Assembly: GCA_019247515.1 (NCBI GenBank)
Contig: JAFAOS010000404.1
Location: forward strand, 1-49,387
Length of the DNA: 49,387 nucleotides
Reading direction: 5' to 3'
DNA from: Chloroflexota bacterium
Lineage (GTDB): Bacteria; Chloroflexota; UBA6077; CF-72
Positions 33,042-42,163 of the stretch are shown here, one piece after another. A program made the position numbers and the translations under genes. How positions within the stretch are numbered: the first letter of the stretch is position 1; every line of letters begins with the position of its first letter. The notes beneath the pieces are model-generated. The model was not told the origin of the DNA and did not search any database. It saw only the letters and a program-made list of their open reading frames with translations.

Positions 33042-33964
33042 GAGCGCACAATGTCGGCGGTCAGCGGAGCAAGCTCAGACGGCCGCACTCGGTACGCGAG
33101 CCACCATCGCGCGGTGGAGCTCAACTTCAGCCAGGTGGAAGTCGCAGCACGCCGTGAAAAGATGTCGTAGTCGGCCGCCTCGATCACGTCCAGGATGGCC
33201 GCATAGAGTCGGCCTGCGATCAGAATCGCGAACCTGGCATCGGGCGCGAGCCGCCAGACCCCCTCGAGCCCACTCTCATAATGCAAGCGAGCGCGGCGGA
33301 CCTGGGCGCGCATGAGCTCGCGAAAAGGAGCGTCGATTGCGCTCGCTCCGTGGACCGCAAGTCTCGAGCCGAGCCACAGCAAGTGCTCGCGTGAGGAGCC
33401 ATGCGCGGCAAGCTCGTCCGCTGGCAGGTACACCCGGCCGAGGCGCACGTCGTCCCAGAGGTCGCGCAAGATGTTGGTCAACTGCATGGCTATGCCAAGG
33501 TCCACGGCCGCGGCGCGCGCGAGCGGATCATCACCTGCGCCCAGCACATGGCACACAGCCAGGCCAACGCTCGAGGCGACGCGGAAGCAGTACTCACGCA
33601 GATCCGACCACGAGGCCATGTCGCGCTGGTCCACGTCGGAGGCGACGCCGTCGACCAGCATCTGCAGGTAGCGGGCTGGCACTCCATGATCCACCAACAC
33701 AGGTAGCACCCGAAATGCAATGCGCGGATCGGGCGCGGACTCGGGCGATGTCGGCGCGTCTAGCCAGGCGTGCCAGTCGCTCAAGATGCAGCGGATCTGC
33801 TCGGTGGTGAGCGAACCTGGTTCGTCGACCAGGTCATCCACCGCGCGCGCGAAGGAGTACAGACCACTGACGGCCGAGCGGCTAGGCGCGGGCAGGAACT
33901 GCGCCGCGAACCAGAACGTGCGGGCCCGGGCGCGAAAGATGGGTGGCGCGATCGGCTGACTCAT
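33038..33964 (-). CDS. crtB: Phytoene/squalene synthase family protein, probable phytoene synthase
   Basis: A 308-residue prenyl-condensing enzyme from ATG 33964 (MSQPIAPP), which overlaps the zinc-ribbon stop as ATGA. The first Asp-rich motif is ARAVDDLVDE and the second is ILRDLWDDVRLGRVYLP, both needed for Mg-diphosphate binding. QLTNILRDLWDD and GRVYLP are typical of CrtB. It condenses two geranylgeranyl diphosphates into phytoene, feeding CrtI directly downstream. A squalene or dehydrosqualene synthase is less likely given the cruF neighbour. Confidence 0.92.
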   Translation of the reverse strand: MSQPIAPPIFRARARTFWFAAQFLPAPSRSAVSGLYSFARAVDDLVDEPGSLTTEQIRCILSDWHAWLDAPTSPESAPDPRIAFRVLPVLVDHGVPARYLQMLVDGVASDVDQRDMASWSDLREYCFRVASSVGLAVCHVLGAGDDPLARAAAVDLGIAMQLTNILRDLWDDVRLGRVYLPADELAAHGSSREHLLWLGSRLAVHGASAIDAPFRELMRAQVRRARLHYESGLEGVWRLAPDARFAILIAGRLYAAILDVIEAADYDIFSRRAATSTWLKLSSTARWWLAYRVRPSELAPLTADIVRS

Positions 33965-34332
33965 GCGGCTTCCTGTCGCGCGCGTAGCTCGACCAGCCAC
34001 CGCGGCGGACGCCCCCGCCGCGGTCTGTCCAGTGCCATATCGATCGGAGCTTCATGGCGTCGCGTGACGATCGCGACCTCTATCGCGAACAGCGAGCCAC
34101 TGCCACATCGCGGACAGCGCAGGCGCTGCCACGCGACGAGTCGGCTGAGTGCGCCGTCGGTCGAGGTCAAACGAGCGACGGGGGGCAGTCCAACGCCGGC
34201 GGGGCTCTCCAGCACGCCGCACGTTTGGCCGCAGAGGCGGCACTGCAGGACCGCAGTGAGCACGCGCTGCTGCTTCGGAGGCTCGAATTGCTGGCTCGTA
34301 GCCGAGCTAGAGGGTGACGGGACGGAAGACAT
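33961..34332 (-). CDS. Small zinc-ribbon protein in the crt operon
   Basis: A 123-residue protein from ATG 34332 with an AGGAG site 9 bases upstream. A Ser/Pro/Gln-rich N-terminus is followed by CRLCGQTCG (about residue 32) and CPRCGSG (about residue 75), a split four-Cys zinc ribbon, then a basic tail with RPRRGRPP, an AT-hook-like patch. It could be a DNA- or RNA-binding accessory factor; no named family is recognised. It is translationally coupled to crtB and lies 80 bases after yjbQ. Confidence 0.6.
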   Translation of the reverse strand: MSSVPSPSSSATSQQFEPPKQQRVLTAVLQCRLCGQTCGVLESPAGVGLPPVARLTSTDGALSRLVAWQRLRCPRCGSGSLFAIEVAIVTRRHEAPIDMALDRPRRGRPPRWLVELRARQEAA

Positions 34333-34412
34333 TCGGGAGGTCTCCTGACTGAGCAAGGTCGTCACGTTGACCAGGACGGAGGTAAGAATGGACTGGCCAC
34401 GGTGAGGCGGAC

Positions 34413-34988
34413 TCAGCCCAACACGAGGTGCAGCCGCGGTCCACCACGGCTGGTCATGACCTTCAGCCGGCGCTCGGCGGCCGGTCGGCGCGTTTGGCCT
34501 GACAGCTGGACGAGCACCTGTCGGTCCGGACGTGGTCCATCCAGCTCGACCAGGAACAGTCGCTGCCACGTGCCGAGCGCCAGCGCTCCGTCGACGACCG
34601 GGACGCTCTCGCTCGAGCCGAGCAGCAGCTGCAAGCAATGGGCGTGGCCGTTGGGGCGCTCGTCGGGGTGCATATGGTGGGTGCGCACCCGAAAGTCGTT
34701 GTGGCGGTAGGCGCTGGTCGCCGGCGCCAGTCCGGCCAGAAACTCGCGCAGATCTTCGAGCAGCAACGGCTCGTTCTCCTGGATGCGCACAGCAGCAGTC
34801 GTGTGACGCGACAGCAGCACGACCTGCCCGCTGCGCAGGCCGGTGTCGCGCACGAGCTCGGCGATGCGGTCAGTGATGTCGATCAGTTCGATCGACTGGC
34901 GGGTGGCGAGGGAGAGGAGGCGTGAACAGACGACATGAGCTGCCGCAGGCACTGGTGGTGCGCAAGCCACGCTGGATGGGCGGAGCAT
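34413..34988 (-). CDS. yjbQ: YjbQ-family protein (UPF0047, secondary thiamine-phosphate-synthase type)
   Basis: A 191-residue protein from ATG 34988 (a TTG three codons earlier is possible). The core has VVLLSRHTTAAVRIQENEP with its His, then HHMHPDERPNGHAHCLQLLLGSS and ALGTWQRLFLVELDGPR, the full UPF0047 signature. Overexpressed E. coli YjbQ has weak thiamine-phosphate synthase activity; its physiological role is unclear. It appears to be the first gene of the carotenoid operon, directly behind the putative CarH-controlled promoter with an almost absent 5' leader. Its C-terminus is longer than usual by about 30 basic residues. Confidence 0.85.
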   Translation of the reverse strand: MLRPSSVACAPPVPAAAHVVCSRLLSLATRQSIELIDITDRIAELVRDTGLRSGQVVLLSRHTTAAVRIQENEPLLLEDLREFLAGLAPATSAYRHNDFRVRTHHMHPDERPNGHAHCLQLLLGSSESVPVVDGALALGTWQRLFLVELDGPRPDRQVLVQLSGQTRRPAAERRLKVMTSRGGPRLHLVLG

Positions 34989-34990
34989 AG

Positions 34991-35038
34991 TGGACAAATA
35001 TTACGCATATGCCGGCATATTTGTCCATGGTTTGTACA
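34991..35038. promoter_or_regulatory. crt operon promoter with CarH-like repeats and nested dyads
   Basis: On the minus strand TGTACAAA (35038-35031) and TGGACAAA (35027-35020) are spaced exactly 11 bp, as in the carH promoter. TGGACA (35027-35022) with an 18-base spacer and TAATAT (35003-34998) forms a promoter whose start would fall within a few bases of the yjbQ ATG at 34988. TGGACAAATAT (34991-35001) and its complement (35017-35027) make an 11-bp inverted repeat enclosing a perfect 14-bp palindrome (35007-35020). Confidence 0.6.
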
Positions 35039-35040
35039 CA

Positions 35041-35391
35041 ACGCACGAGCACACGAACGCAGAGCTCTGGGCGGCCACTGCACTGTCGGGCTCGCGTATG
35101 GTCGCGAGGAGCATCTCGCCGAGCAGGGCGCCCAGACCGCGCCGAGGCCGATTCAGGCGGCCGGCGCTCCAGCCGCCGGGAGCAGGTTCCTGACCCTCCG
35201 ACTGACGACCGACACCCGCGGTGGGGCGGCTGCGGGCTGCAGTGTTGGCCGCTCGGGAGACGGCTCCGGGGCGGGCATGGGCAAACGGCGGCGCCCTGGC
35301 ACCGCGCACAGAATCCAGTGGTGCGCGCGCTTTCTGTATCCTGCCAGCCGGCCGCTGGACAACCATCGGTACCCCGGAGGTCAGCACACTG
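35041..35391. other. No gene; leader of the amine-oxidase gene
   Basis: About 350 bases between the crt promoter and the amine-oxidase start. Frames on both strands are open but Arg/Pro-rich with no family resemblance. TATCCT at about 35336-35341 could be a -10 element for the downstream gene, without a clear -35. Confidence 0.35.
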
Positions 35392-36919
35392 ATGTCAGTT
35401 TCGGTTGAACATGCAACGCCGGTCGGAACTCTGCCCGCAACCCGCGGCCACAGCCTGCGCCGTCGACGGCTGTTGAGCACGACGGTCGCGAGTGCCGCCG
35501 TGCTGGCCGGAGGGCAGATGCTGGCCGGAGGGCAGGCGCCCGCCGCTGTGCACGCGGCGGCGTCGGCGCAAGTGGATGTGGTGGTCATCGGCGCTGGTTT
35601 CGCCGGTCTGAGCGCCGCCCGCCAAATCGGTGCCGCTGGGCACTCGATGCTGGTACTCGAGGCGCGCAATCGGGTCGGTGGCCGGGTGCTCAACCACCCC
35701 ATCCAGGACGGCGAGGTCGTTGAGGCGGGCGCGCAATTCATCGGGCCCACCCACGATCATCTGCTCGCGCTCTCACGCGCGTACGGGATGGCCACCTATG
35801 CCACCTACGACCAGGGCCGCAGCGTGGCCGTCCTCGACGGCGACCGGACGGTCGGTGGCTTCACTCCCTCGGTCGCGCGCGACTACCAACGCCTGATCGG
35901 CTTGCTCGACGGCATGGCGTCGGGGCTGCCGGTTGACGCCCCGTGGCAGGCGCCTCAGGCGCGTCAGTGGGATGCACAGACGTTCCAGACCTGGCTCGAT
36001 GCCCATGTAGAGGTCGCCGAAGCGATGGCCATATTTCCGAGCGTCGCCAATGCCGTGTGGGGCGCCGAGCCGCGGGACGTGTCGCTGCTGTTCGCGCTGG
36101 CCTGCGTCGCGGCGGCGGGCAACGAGGACACCCCGGGCAGCCTCACTCGGCTGCTGAACGCCCGCCAGGGAGGCACAGCAGCAACGTTTCGTCGGCGGCT
36201 CGCAGGCGCTCGCGGAGCGTATGGCCGCCGCGCTGGGCGACCAGCTGGTGCTCTCGGCGCCCGTGCGTGCCATCGATAGCACCGGCAGCCTGGTGGAGGT
36301 CACGGCCGATGGGCGCACGGTCGAGGCTCGGCACGTGATTCTGGCGGTGCCCCCGGCGCTCGCCGCCGGGATCCAGTACGGACCGCAGTTGCCAGCCACG
36401 CGCGCGCAATTGCTCCAGCGCCTACCTATGGGCTCGCTCACCAAGGCCGAGGCGGTCTACGACCGGCCGTTCTGGCGGGACGCCGGGCTGTCGGGCCAGT
36501 CGCTACTGGATGGCGAACCAGTCCGGAGCACGTTCGACAACACACCGCCCAGCGGTCGGCCAGGCGTGCTCCTTGGTTTGATCGGCGCGGAAGCCGCGCG
36601 GCCCTGGTCTATGCGTGCACCCGAGGAGCGAAAGGCGGCGGTCCTGGACAGCTTCGCGTCCGTGGTCGGCGACGGCGCGCGCCAGCCGCTGGACTACTTT
36701 GAGGTCGACTGGCCCGGCGAGCAGTGGTCGCGCGGCGGCCCGGTCGGGTACGCCCCGCCCGGGGTGCTGCTCGACTATGGCAGCACCATCCGCGCACCGG
36801 TCGGACCGATCCATTGGGCCGGGACCGAGACGTCGACCTACTGGAATGGCTACATGGAGGGCGCCGTGCGCTCGGGCGAGCGGGCGGCCAGCGAAGTGCT
36901 CGCCGCGTTCGACGACTAA
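35392..36919 (+). pseudogene. Flavin monoamine oxidase family protein, Tat-exported, with a frameshift
   Basis: ATG 35392 follows GGAGG. The N-terminus has a Tat-type signal (SLRRRRLLSTTVASAAVLAGG), then DVVVIGAGFAGLSAARQIGAAG and LVLEARNRVGGRV, the FAD-binding fold of amine oxidases. The first frame is coding to about 36175 (SLTRLLNARQGG). The second frame then resumes without loss as QQQRFVGGSQALAERMAAAL and ends with GPIHWAGTETSTYWNGYMEGAV, the C-terminal FAD motif. A single-base indel near 36175-36180, in GGCACAGCAGCAACG, separates them. With one base restored the protein would be about 508 residues. It is a recent pseudogene or a sequencing error. Confidence 0.8.
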
Positions 36920-37159
36920 GCCGGGCGCGGCCGTCTTCCACCCAGCGCGATCGAGCCGATGTCCACAAGTTCCGAGGGTATTGCTCTCCCGGTCACCGCG
37001 CAGATCACCCTCAACAACAGCACAAACGACCGAGGCCAGTACTGGCACGATCACTTCGCGCGGCACGCCGGAAGCGCATATGGAAGGCGCGATGACGGCT
37101 GTCCACGCCAACGTGACCTGCGGCGCGTTCTTTGACCTGTGAACCTGTTGAGGGGAAAC

Positions 37160-37534
37160 ATGCGTTCGTCGTTCAAGCCGACGCTCTCGTGGCGCTCCTT
37201 CCCCCTCTCGGTGCGCCCTTTCGAGGTCGCCTCAGCCCTTGTGCTCCGCTATGGACTCGTCCTGTTCCTGATCGGTGGCGGGCTGACGAAGTTCACTGAG
37301 GGCGAGGCGCTCACAATCCAGCCCTGGGTCTCGCACAGTCCCTTTCTCGGCTGGCTGTACGCCGTTACCAGTGTTCAGGGCGCCTCGATCCTCATCGGGG
37401 TGATCGAGTTCATCCTGGGCACGCTCGTGGGCATACGCCCAACCGGCACGCGGTGGAGAACGTCTGTGACGTCCAGAACGCGGTGGCAATGTCGAGTAAA
37501 CGGTTCAGCGCGTCCACACTGTGGAGGGCCTTGA
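37160..37534 (+). pseudogene. DUF417 (YkgB/RclC-like) membrane protein, C-terminally truncated
   Basis: From ATG 37160 (AGGGG 5 bases upstream) the frame encodes a cytoplasmic N-terminus and VLRYGLVLFLIGGGLTKFTEGEA, then IQPWVSHSPFLGWLY and SVQGASILIGVIEFILG, the typical first two to three membrane segments and loop of DUF417. Homologues continue for another 70 or so residues of membrane helices. Here the sequence after GTLVGIRPTG becomes Arg-rich non-homologous sequence to a stop at 37534. In E. coli RclC takes part in the reactive-chlorine response; nothing here supports that role beyond the family. Confidence 0.65.
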
Positions 37535-37562
37535 CGGCATCCACCTCACGGCTCCCTTTGTT

Positions 37563-38303
37563 TCAAACCACCGGCAGAGCATTCACGTGCGTGCGCCGCT
37601 GAGCGAGTGCCAGTACGAGAGCCGATGAATCGCTGACCCAGCCGTACTCAACTTCGACGAGCAGGAGCGTCGCCTCATAGTTGCTGCGCGAGAGGCGATT
37701 CCCAACTGGCTCCCACGTACAGTCAGCCAGCAGCAGACACCTATAGTCGCGGAAGAACGCGTCGCGCAGTGTGGCCTCCAAGCAGTTGCTCGTCGTCCCA
37801 CCGGTGAATACCAGCGTGGTGATGCCGCGCTGCTTCAGAATGGCGTCGAGGTCCGTGTTGTAGAAGCCAGTCCAACGCGGCTTGAGAACGATGACGTCGC
37901 TTGGGGCTGGCGCCAGTTCCGGCAGGATATCCGATTCCTTAACTCCTGCTGGCAAACGGCAATCTGGATCCACGGTTTGTTTTGGCTCACCGGCCGCGAT
38001 CCAACGGGTCCACCGCGCCTGGGTCCAGTAGCCGGCTCCGCCACCTGGTTCCGGGCGTCGGCCGGAGTCGAGATCCATGGTCAGGTACACCACCGCCAGG
38101 CCGGCTTCCCTGCTTGCAGTGAGGACGCGAGCGATTGGCCCGATGGTCGCCTGGGCCGTGGTCGGGTCGACACCCATCCGATCCCATGCTCCGCCCGTGC
38201 CGACGAAGCCCTGCTGCATGTCGACGACAACGACCGCCGTCTCTTCCGGCGTGAGGTCGAGCGCAGATGGGCGTGCATCCACATGAATGCTGTCGGTTGC
38301 CAT
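37563..38303 (-). CDS. Isochorismatase-family cysteine hydrolase
   Basis: A 246-residue protein with the catalytic triad in place: Asp in VVVVDMQQGFVG, Lys in IVLKPRWTGFYNTDLD, and nucleophile Cys in FTGGTTSNCLEATLRDAF, preceded by the cis-peptide region. Spacing and the F.NTDLD..L...G...L.F.G...N.C.E.T..D pattern are closest to RutB/ureidoacrylate amidohydrolase and N-carbamoylsarcosine amidase-type members. It is therefore likely to cleave a carbamoyl or amide bond. There is no export signal. It is divergent from the XRE/NB-ARC regulator and not part of a visible operon. Confidence 0.9.
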   Translation of the reverse strand: MATDSIHVDARPSALDLTPEETAVVVVDMQQGFVGTGGAWDRMGVDPTTAQATIGPIARVLTASREAGLAVVYLTMDLDSGRRPEPGGGAGYWTQARWTRWIAAGEPKQTVDPDCRLPAGVKESDILPELAPAPSDVIVLKPRWTGFYNTDLDAILKQRGITTLVFTGGTTSNCLEATLRDAFFRDYRCLLLADCTWEPVGNRLSRSNYEATLLLVEVEYGWVSDSSALVLALAQRRTHVNALPVV

Positions 38304-38487
38304 GCTCGATGCTCCCTTCCTTTCCTCGGGCCGCAGTGGCGGCCGCCGAGTTGATTGGTTAGTCAGTCTGGATTCGGGCCGTGAAGCGGGCCACTCACTC
38401 CACCCTTACATCGCCATCACTCTGGTCATTGTGCGTGCTATCGTGCTTGGCCCAGGGTCGGGGAGTGGGGAGGGCGAACCGCGGACG

Positions 38488-40953
38488 ATGGGCGAGGACC
38501 TTGTGTTTGGCGCGATGCTCCGGCGCTTCCGAGTGACGGCGAGCCTTTCGCAGGCATCGCTAGGCGAGCGTGCGCACGTGAGCACCAATGCTATCGCCGC
38601 GCTCGAACGGGGTCGGCGCGGGGTGCCGCGGCCATCAACCGTGCTTCTTCTCGCCGATGCACTGGGCCTGGGTCCCACGGAGCGTGCCGCGCTGATCAAC
38701 GCCGCCAGTGCGCAGCGTGCCGGCATTGCGTTGCAAATCGATAGCGCCTTGCCGCCGCTGCCTACCCCTCTGACGAGCTTCGTGGGTCGCGAGCAGGAGC
38801 TGGCGTATGTGCAGCAGATGCTCGCGAGTACCCGCGTGTTGACGCTAACGGGCGTCGGGGGTATCGGCAAGACACGTCTCGCCCTGGAGGCTGCACAACA
38901 AGTGGCCGGCGAGGTTGCCTTCGTCGAACTGGCGGCGGTAACGACAGGTTCCGCCGTGGCGCATGCCGTTGCGTCCGTTGTGCAGGTGCATGAGCAACCC
39001 GGACGACCGATCACCGACACGCTCGCCGCGGCGCTGCGGCCCCGACGGTTGCTGCTGGCGCTGGACAACTGTGAACACCTTGTGGCCAGCTGCGCGGAAT
39101 TGGCCGACGCACTACTGCGGGCTTGCCCGGACCTACGGCTCCTGGTCACCAGTCGCGAACCACTCGGAATCGATGGAGAGGCCCTCTGGCAAGTGCCACC
39201 GCTGTCCTTGCCCGCACCTCACTCGGAGCCGATAGTCGCGCACATCGGAGGTTCCGAGGCGGTGCGGCTGTTCGTCGAACGGGCGCGAATGCGTTCACGG
39301 TCTTTTTCGCTCACCGAGATGAATGCTCACGCGATCGAGGACGTTTGCCGAAAGTTGGACGGGATGCCGCTGGCGATTGAGCTCGCCGCGGCTTGGGTGC
39401 CGTCCCTTACTCCCGACCAGATCGCCGCGAGGCTGGCCGACCGCTTTCGCTTGCTCGATCGAGCCGGATCGCGGACCGCGACAGCCCGGCATAAGACGCT
39501 GCGCGCCGCTATCGATTGGAGTTACGACCTGCTCGACAAGACTGAACAGCGGCTGCTCGCTCAGCTATCGGTCTTTGCAGGTGGGTGGCTGCTCGAGGCG
39601 GCTGAAGCGGTCTGCGGCCCTGGTGGTGAGGAGACAGGCGCTCGGTACCCGGATGTGGTTGAAGTGCTCCGCGGACTCGTCGACAAATCGCTCGTGCTGG
39701 CCGAGCCGGGTCCGAACGGAATGCGCTATCGCATGCTCGAGACAATCCGGGAGTACGCCGCCGATCGCATGGCAACTGCTGCGGGTGGAGATGCCACATT
39801 CGAACGCCATCGGGACTGGTATCTGGCGCTGGGCCAACAGGCACTCGCGAGCTACTGGTGGGGAACTGACCTGCTGGGCTGGTTGGAGCGACTCGAATGT
39901 GAGCGGGCCAATTTTCGAGCGGCGCTCACGTTTTCGCTCGAGCACGGGGACGCCGAAGCGGGCCTCCGCCTTGCGGCTGGCAACTGGGTACTGTGGGGTT
40001 TCCGTGGCCCATGGCAGGAAGGGCGTGAGTGGATCGAGCGTCTCCTGGCCGTCCCCGCCGCGAACACACCGTCCGCTGCTCGGGCCGACGCCCTGACCGT
40101 CGCTGGTCAGCTGGCGTTTCAGCAGGGGGATTACGCGAGCGCTCACGTCCATCTCGCTGAGGCTGTTGGCTTGCAGCGCCGTATCAAGGATACACGCGGG
40201 CTGGCCATGGCCGTCTGCCATGCTGGCCTCACCGCTCGCGGCCTGGGCCGGTATACCGACGCGCGCGCCCTGCACGAAGAGGCATTGAAGCTCTCACGCG
40301 CGGCCGGCAACCGGAGCTACGAGGGTGTCAACCTGTCGGCGCTCGCGCATGTGGTCTACCTGGAGTGCCACTACGAGCAGGCTCGCGTCTTGGCCGAGCA
40401 AAGCCTCGCCATTCTGAGCAGCCATGAATGGGGCGGCCGCGGCAATGTCGACGTCAACATCGCGTTGTACGTTTTGGGACGCGTGGCACTCTGCACGAAG
40501 GACTACACATCGGCGCGTGCCTGGCTCGAAGAAGACATCGCACTGTGGCACGCGACTGGCGACATCCGGTGTGCGCCGGGCGCCCTGGTCGGTCTCAGCT
40601 GCGTCGCCCTGGCGGAGGGTGATTCAGAGGAAGCGCGTCAGCTACTCCGAGAATCGTTAGCGCTATGCGAACGTGGTAGCTGGCGCATGGCGACCGTGTA
40701 TGCGCTCGAGGGCGCGGCGGTTCTGGCAGCCGCCAACGAGCAACCACAACAAGCCTCGCGGCTAGCTGCTGACGCACGGACGCTGCGGGCCGCGTGGCAA
40801 TACCCGCTGCCTCCGGCTGAGGATGCAGTGCTCCGCCGCTGGTTAGACCCTATCTACCTTTCGGCCAAGGCAGGCGCTTGCGCTGCGACTAGCTGGTCGA
40901 GCAAGACTTCAGCAGCGGAGGCGGTCGCGCGTGCACGAGCCGTCGTTTGCTAA
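38488..40953 (+). CDS. XRE-HTH / NB-ARC ATPase / TPR regulator
   Basis: An 821-residue multidomain regulator from ATG 38488; the earlier frame is non-homologous. Residues 5-65 are an XRE helix-turn-helix (LRRFRVTASLSQASLGERAHVSTNAIAALERGRRG). Residues about 95-350 are an AfsR/NB-ARC ATPase with Walker A GVGGIGKT (122-129), Walker B LLLALDNCEHL, the sensor LLVTSREPLGIDGE and GMPLAIELAAAW. A winged-helix segment follows (SVFAGGW), then TPR-like helices (REYAADRM to the end). The last 35 residues do not match the usual ending and may reflect a shifted terminus. STAND-type proteins like this act as ligand- or protein-triggered switches. Close architecture to the protein at 45418. Confidence 0.9.
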   Translation: MGEDLVFGAMLRRFRVTASLSQASLGERAHVSTNAIAALERGRRGVPRPSTVLLLADALGLGPTERAALINAASAQRAGIALQIDSALPPLPTPLTSFVGREQELAYVQQMLASTRVLTLTGVGGIGKTRLALEAAQQVAGEVAFVELAAVTTGSAVAHAVASVVQVHEQPGRPITDTLAAALRPRRLLLALDNCEHLVASCAELADALLRACPDLRLLVTSREPLGIDGEALWQVPPLSLPAPHSEPIVAHIGGSEAVRLFVERARMRSRSFSLTEMNAHAIEDVCRKLDGMPLAIELAAAWVPSLTPDQIAARLADRFRLLDRAGSRTATARHKTLRAAIDWSYDLLDKTEQRLLAQLSVFAGGWLLEAAEAVCGPGGEETGARYPDVVEVLRGLVDKSLVLAEPGPNGMRYRMLETIREYAADRMATAAGGDATFERHRDWYLALGQQALASYWWGTDLLGWLERLECERANFRAALTFSLEHGDAEAGLRLAAGNWVLWGFRGPWQEGREWIERLLAVPAANTPSAARADALTVAGQLAFQQGDYASAHVHLAEAVGLQRRIKDTRGLAMAVCHAGLTARGLGRYTDARALHEEALKLSRAAGNRSYEGVNLSALAHVVYLECHYEQARVLAEQSLAILSSHEWGGRGNVDVNIALYVLGRVALCTKDYTSARAWLEEDIALWHATGDIRCAPGALVGLSCVALAEGDSEEARQLLRESLALCERGSWRMATVYALEGAAVLAAANEQPQQASRLAADARTLRAAWQYPLPPAEDAVLRRWLDPIYLSAKAGACAATSWSSKTSAAEAVARARAVVC

Positions 40954-41197
40954 CCACGCGGCTAACAATCTTCGGCGACTCGAACCGCATATGCCCCGGC
41001 AATCCAGGCCTTCAGGCTCGTTGAGTGATTGCTGGCCGAAGGCTTGTTTGAACCGCGTGCTGGAGCGCTCAACAAGCACAGTACTGCCCGTTGCGCGTCT
41101 GGCACGGCGCCGTCCGCCTTTGGGATAGCAAGTGGCTGACGTCGGTCCTGGCCAGGTGGTGTACCCTAGCCCGAGCTCAATCCGAGGGGGACGACTT

Positions 41198-42031
41198 GTG
41201 GTGCGGTCACGACTGCTTACCAGCGTGCTGCTGTGCTTTGGCCTGATCGTCACTTCCGCTCTACCGGCCGCGGCCAGCGAGGGTGAGTATCTGGCCCTTG
41301 GCGACTCGGTCGCTTTTGGCTACCGAGGGATGGAGCCGCCGCAGGTCTACGCCAACCCAAATAACTTCATGGGCTATCCCGAGCGGCTGGCGCAGCTGCT
41401 CAAGCTGCAGCTGACAAACGCGTCCTGCCCGGGTGAAACCAGCGGCAGCTTCATCTCGGCGACCGCCGCCGACAACGGCTGCCGCCAGTACCGGAGCCTG
41501 TTCCGGCTCCATACGAGCTACACCGACACGCAGCTGGCCTTCGCAATCCAGTTCCTCCGCACCCATCCGGACACCCAGCTCGTCACGTTAGACTTGGGTG
41601 CGAACGACGTGTTCCTGCTGGAGGCGGCCTGCAACAACGCGCAGTCCTGCCTGCAGCAGCAGCTGCCTGCTCTGCTCCGCAGCGTTGCGGGCAACCTGAA
41701 CACGATCGAGACGCGGCTGCGGACCCAAGCTGGTTACCACGGTCGGCTGGCTGGGCTGACATACTATGCGACGGACTACCGTGACACGCCGACCGTTGAA
41801 ACGGTCGGTGCGCTCGACTTGACGATTGCCGCTGAAACGCTGGAGCACGGCGGGCGCATAGCCGACGGGTTCACCGCGTTCGCCGTGGCGTCGGCGCGCA
41901 CGCAAGGCAACGCCTGCGCGGCCGGCCTCCTCAATATCCTGCCGAACGGGGCGTGCGACGTCCACCCGTCCGAGGCCGGCCACGACGTACTGGCGCGGAC
42001 GATCCGCGCCGTGCTTGGCGGCGGCTTCTAG
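41198..42031 (+). CDS. Secreted SGNH/GDSL hydrolase
   Basis: A 277-residue exported esterase-like protein. GTG 41198 is preceded by GAGGGGG, giving VVRSRLLTSVLLCFGLIVT, then a signal-peptidase site near AAASEG. Block I is YLALGDSVAFGY with nucleophile Ser, block III is LGANDVF (Asn of the oxyanion hole), and block V is CDVHPSEAGH with the catalytic Asp and His. Six Cys in the mature part suggest disulfides. Similar proteins occur widely in Actinobacteria and Chloroflexota as secreted lipases or acyl esterases. It stands alone between the regulator gene and a gene-poor stretch. Confidence 0.92.
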   Translation: MVRSRLLTSVLLCFGLIVTSALPAAASEGEYLALGDSVAFGYRGMEPPQVYANPNNFMGYPERLAQLLKLQLTNASCPGETSGSFISATAADNGCRQYRSLFRLHTSYTDTQLAFAIQFLRTHPDTQLVTLDLGANDVFLLEAACNNAQSCLQQQLPALLRSVAGNLNTIETRLRTQAGYHGRLAGLTYYATDYRDTPTVETVGALDLTIAAETLEHGGRIADGFTAFAVASARTQGNACAAGLLNILPNGACDVHPSEAGHDVLARTIRAVLGGGF

Positions 42032-42163
42032 GGGACACCAGACAGGCGACCCCGCACTCTAGTTGCGCACGGGGCCCCGAGATGCGCGCGCTCCAAATGG
42101 GCTTTGGGAAGATGCACTCGGCAACGGCGAGACGATCGTGACACCGGGACTACCCTTTGACGT

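Noticed and set aside
36960-37142. Short frames after the amine oxidase (for example MSTSSEGIALPVTAQITLNN)
   Set aside because: They look protein-like but are under 60 residues, have no family, and the two candidate frames overlap; possibly a gene remnant, not supportable.
40954-41197. Possible C-terminal remnant after the first XRE/NB-ARC gene
   Set aside because: I looked for a frameshifted ending of the regulator because its last 35 residues are atypical, but no convincing continuation was found in either other frame.
42031-42110. Possible terminator after the SGNH hydrolase (ACCCCG ... CGGGGC)
   Set aside because: The stem is short, the loop long, and no T-run follows; not distinguishable from GC-rich background.
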